NCBI GenBank assembly: GCA_023488865.1
Contig: JAMDDG010000410.1
Coordinates: 1-8,123 of the forward strand
Direction of reading: 5' to 3'
From: Bacteroidota bacterium
GTDB taxonomy: Bacteria; Bacteroidota; Bacteroidia; Bacteroidales; Prolixibacteraceae
Length of the DNA: 8,123 bases
A model generated the notes under the pieces. The model did no database searches. It had not been told where the DNA came from and saw nothing but the letters and a program-made list of their open reading frames with translations. Shown here piece after piece: positions 6,195 through 8,123 of the stretch. The position numbers were made by a program, and so were the translations under genes. Numbering within the stretch: the first letter of the stretch is position 1; each line of letters opens with the position of its first letter.

Positions 6195-6352
6195 TTACAC
6201 CAGGCGCAGCTACTTTTTTCAAAAAATTGCGAAAACACACCAATTTAGGCAAATTTTGAATAGATTGGTTGAAAAAAACACCGGTTTGCCTGCCAACTAA
6301 CGGATGGTTCAATCTTATTGCCTAATTTTAGCACTTACAGAACCAAAGAATA

Positions 6353-6784
6353 ATGAAGAGTTACGATCCCCGGATGCATTCGGCCGAACACATTCTGAAC
6401 CAGACCATGGTAAGGATGTTTGGCTGCGAACGTTCGTTTTCGAGTCACATCGAAAAGAAGAAATCGAAGTGCGATTACCATTTCAAAAGGGCTTTGACCC
6501 CGGAGGAAGAGACGGAACTGACCGAGCGTATCAATCAGGTTATTGACCGTAAGTTGGATATTACAGAGAAACTCATTTCGCTGTCAGAGGCCGAACGCTC
6601 TTTTAACTTGAAAAGATTACCGGAAGGGAGCGGCGATTCGATCCGGATCGTCTCGGTAGGGGATTACGACGATTGCCCCTGCATCGGTCCGCATGTGCGG
6701 AATACCGCAGAAATAGGACATTTTCAGCTGGTATCTACGGGTTTTGAAGCGGGAGTGCTGAGGGTGCGGTTTAAACTGATTTAA
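6353..6784 (+). CDS. AlaX-like trans-editing protein (tRNA synthetase second additional domain)
   Basis: The 143-residue product is a free-standing copy of the editing (SAD) domain found in alanyl- and threonyl-tRNA synthetases. Such proteins hydrolyse mischarged tRNA, for example Ser-tRNA(Ala) or Ser-tRNA(Thr), in the cytoplasm. The zinc-site motifs are complete: HSAEH (His9, His13) and C-x3-H in CIGPH (Cys110, His114). The second motif, DDCPCIGPHVRNTAEIG, combines GPHV-x-NT as in ThrRS with TAEIG as in AlaRS, so specificity is uncertain. Length fits the shortest AlaX class, which lacks the extra N- and C-terminal regions. The ATG follows an A/T-rich leader with no Shine-Dalgarno sequence; an overlapping frame opening at 6304 is a shadow. 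The stop is 10 bases before the helicase gene, suggesting co-transcription. Family call is firm; substrate is not. Confidence 0.85.
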   Translation: MKSYDPRMHSAEHILNQTMVRMFGCERSFSSHIEKKKSKCDYHFKRALTPEEETELTERINQVIDRKLDITEKLISLSEAERSFNLKRLPEGSGDSIRIVSVGDYDDCPCIGPHVRNTAEIGHFQLVSTGFEAGVLRVRFKLI

Positions 6785-6794
6785 GAATCCGGTT

Positions 6795-8123
6795 ATGGCA
6801 GACAATGGATTGAATATTTTTAAGGCTTCGGCCGGGTCGGGCAAGACGTTCCGGCTGGTTGGAGAATACCTGAAAATGTTGTTTGCCCGACCAATGTCGT
6901 ACAAGAATATCCTTGCGGTGACTTTTACCAACAAGGCTACCGCGGAGATGAAGGAGCGCATTTTGAGCGAGCTGGCCAACTTGTCAAAAGGGGATAAATC
7001 CAAATACCTCGAATTTTTGCAGGAGTATGGCAGCGAACCAATTATCCGGCAAAAAGCAACCCGTATCCTGAAGTTGATCCTTCACGATTACTCGCGCTTT
7101 TCGGTCATGACCATCGACAGTTTTTTTCAAAAGGTGATCCGCTCTTTTGCCCGGGAGATCAGGCTGAATGCCTCGTTCAAAACTGAAATTGACAACCGTC
7201 AGGCGCTGGAAGATACGGTAGATCTGCTGTTTCAGGAGATCGACAGCAACGAGTTGCTGATGGGCTGGATGGTCCAGTTCCTGGAGGAAAACCTGGAAGA
7301 GGGCAGGAGCTGGGACTTCAAAAAGGAGTTGCTGAAATACGGGAAAGAGGTTGAGAAAGAGGCATTCAAGGTTCATGGGGATGAATTTCTGGAGATGCTT
7401 GCCGGCAAAGAACAGCTGACTTCGTACGTAAACGGGATGAAGAAAGTGCTGCTGGATGCCGAAATACGTCTGAAGAAAATGGGGCAGGAGGGACTTGACC
7501 TGATCGCGCAAGCGGGGATGAGCTATGATCAGTTGAAAGGAGGCAAAAGTTCATTTGCCAACCATTTCAATAAATTGGTCAACGGCAAATTTGAGCCGCC
7601 CAACCAAACCACCTTAGATGCGCGCGACAACCTCGATAACTGGTCCAAAAAAACCGACTCCCCGCAGGTGAAAGCGCAGATCGAAAATTTATACCGGCTC
7701 GGTTTAAACAGGATACTGGTTGAGTCGGTAGATGCCCTGCTCGAAGAGATCCCGCGGATCAACAGCGCCCAGGCCATTATCCGGAACATCTATCCGTTTG
7801 GCCTTCTTGGTAATATTGCTTTGAAAATCAAGGAGGTTTTAAAAGAGAACAACACTGTGTTGCTGAGCGATTCGGGTCAGCTGATCGGAAAGATCATCGA
7901 AGGCAACGATACCCCGTTTATCTACGAGAAGGTGGGAACGATTTACCACCATTTTATGCTGGATGAGTTTCAGGATACTTCGCGGCAGCAATGGACCAAC
8001 TTCAGACCGCTGATCGATAACGCCCTGGCGTCGGGCAACTCCTCGCTGGTGGTGGGCGACGTCAAACAATCGATCTACCGCTGGCGCAACGGCGACTGGA
8101 ACTTGCTGGCCAATCAGCTGGCA
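6795..8123 (+). CDS. UvrD/RecB/AddA-type helicase-nuclease subunit, 5' part only
   Basis: From the ATG at 6795 the frame stays open for 443 codons to the window end; full-length relatives have roughly 1,000-1,100 residues, so the C-terminal helicase half and any nuclease domain lie outside. Superfamily 1 motifs in order: Walker A ASAGSGKT (11-18); motif Ia AVTFTNKATAEMKERI (41-56); TIDSFFQKVIRSFAREI (106-122), the region equal to TIHSF of UvrD; Walker B LDEFQDTS (389-396); motif III VVGDVKQSIYRWR (419-431). The SIYRWR ending is characteristic of RecB/AddA rather than UvrD or Rep. The protein would unwind and resect double-strand breaks for RecA-dependent repair, usually with a partner AddB/RecC-like subunit encoded nearby. 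No Shine-Dalgarno sequence precedes the ATG, but the N-terminus fits the family exactly. The 10-bp gap after the editing gene points to one operon. AddA and RecB cannot be told apart with certainty from this half. Confidence 0.9.
   Translation, partial: MADNGLNIFKASAGSGKTFRLVGEYLKMLFARPMSYKNILAVTFTNKATAEMKERILSELANLSKGDKSKYLEFLQEYGSEPIIRQKATRILKLILHDYSRFSVMTIDSFFQKVIRSFAREIRLNASFKTEIDNRQALEDTVDLLFQEIDSNELLMGWMVQFLEENLEEGRSWDFKKELLKYGKEVEKEAFKVHGDEFLEMLAGKEQLTSYVNGMKKVLLDAEIRLKKMGQEGLDLIAQAGMSYDQLKGGKSSFANHFNKLVNGKFEPPNQTTLDARDNLDNWSKKTDSPQVKAQIENLYRLGLNRILVESVDALLEEIPRINSAQAIIRNIYPFGLLGNIALKIKEVLKENNTVLLSDSGQLIGKIIEGNDTPFIYEKVGTIYHHFMLDEFQDTSRQQWTNFRPLIDNALASGNSSLVVGDVKQSIYRWRNGDWNLLANQLA

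Larger units (their letters stand above)
5695..6352. other. Gene-poor divergent intergenic region
   Basis: These roughly 660 bases lie between the divergent thioredoxin-like gene and the editing gene and hold no convincing intact gene. Contents from left to right: the ribosome site at 5700-5705; AT-rich DNA to about 5890 in which I see no consensus promoter that satisfies both elements; the nested inverted-repeat element at 5892-6043; a possible gene remnant on the minus strand (6051-6194); a small hairpin TGGGCGA/TCGCCCA (6104-6110 with 6118-6124) inside that remnant; and AT-rich DNA with weak promoter-like strings, TAATTTTA at 6323-6330 and AAATTTTG at 6251-6258, each one base off the Bacteroidetes -7 consensus and without a good -33. 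Short open frames here look like chance translations of repeats. Confidence 0.75.

Noticed and set aside
5982..6248. Plus-strand 88-codon open frame over the repeat element
   Set aside because: It begins in the central palindrome and runs through the right inverted repeat; there is no ribosome site and no domain. A product of the repeat sequence.
6239..6291. Riboswitch or attenuator ahead of the editing gene, from inverted pairs ACCAAT/ATTGGT and AGGCAAA/TTTGCCT
   Set aside because: The pairs are only 6-7 bp, interleave loosely, and match no known riboswitch core. Chance is likely in AT-rich DNA.
6984..7511. Minus-strand open frame of 175 codons inside the helicase gene
   Set aside because: It overlaps the coding frame that carries the helicase motifs; the Leu/Phe/Gln-rich translation is typical of an antisense shadow.

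Overview
The window looks like chromosomal DNA of a member of the Bacteroidota (Bacteroidetes). The evidence is a SusC/D-era glycan-catabolism gene style (secreted SIAE/SGNH acetylesterase, FGGY L-ribulokinase), a secreted TlpA-like thioredoxin protein with a long N-terminal region of the DUF4369 type, mostly Shine-Dalgarno-free starts, and a good match to the Bacteroidetes -7 promoter element TAnnTTTG ahead of the esterase. I cannot name the genus from the sequence.

Layout. (1) Positions 1-653, +: the 3' part of a gene whose product joins the C-terminal end of a transaldolase/fructose-6-phosphate-aldolase barrel to a pair of CBS domains of the kind found in KdsD/KpsF. It ends at a strong intrinsic terminator (671-703). 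(2) 883-2298, +: secreted sialate-O-acetylesterase-type enzyme with its own candidate promoter. (3) 2299-2419: AT-rich space between convergent genes, holding 11-bp and 10-bp tandem repeats. (4) 2420-4090, -: araB, L-ribulokinase, without araA or araD beside it. (5) 4091-4272: a cluster of TTTGTG repeats forming an imperfect inverted repeat. (6) 4273-5694, -: exported thioredoxin-fold protein with a CxxC site. (7) 5695-6352: a gene-free stretch of about 660 bp between divergent genes, dominated by a 152-bp nested inverted-repeat element (REPIN- or MITE-like), with a possible 37-codon gene remnant next to it. (8) 6353-6784, +: small AlaX-like tRNA-editing protein. (9) 6795-8123, +: N-terminal 443 residues of a UvrD/RecB/AddA-type helicase-nuclease subunit, cut by the window end and separated from the previous gene by 10 bp, so probably in one operon with it.

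Functional reading. The esterase and araB both suit growth on acetylated, arabinose-containing plant glycans, but they are convergent and not an operon, so a link is only inferred. The last two genes are information-processing genes (tRNA quality control, recombinational repair) and start a different transcription unit. I found no phage, CRISPR, toxin-antitoxin or other defence cassette. The observations most worth a second look are the aldolase-CBS fusion, the nested inverted-repeat element at 5892-6043, and the mixed ThrRS/AlaRS-like zinc motif in the editing protein. Nothing here proves a previously undescribed system.
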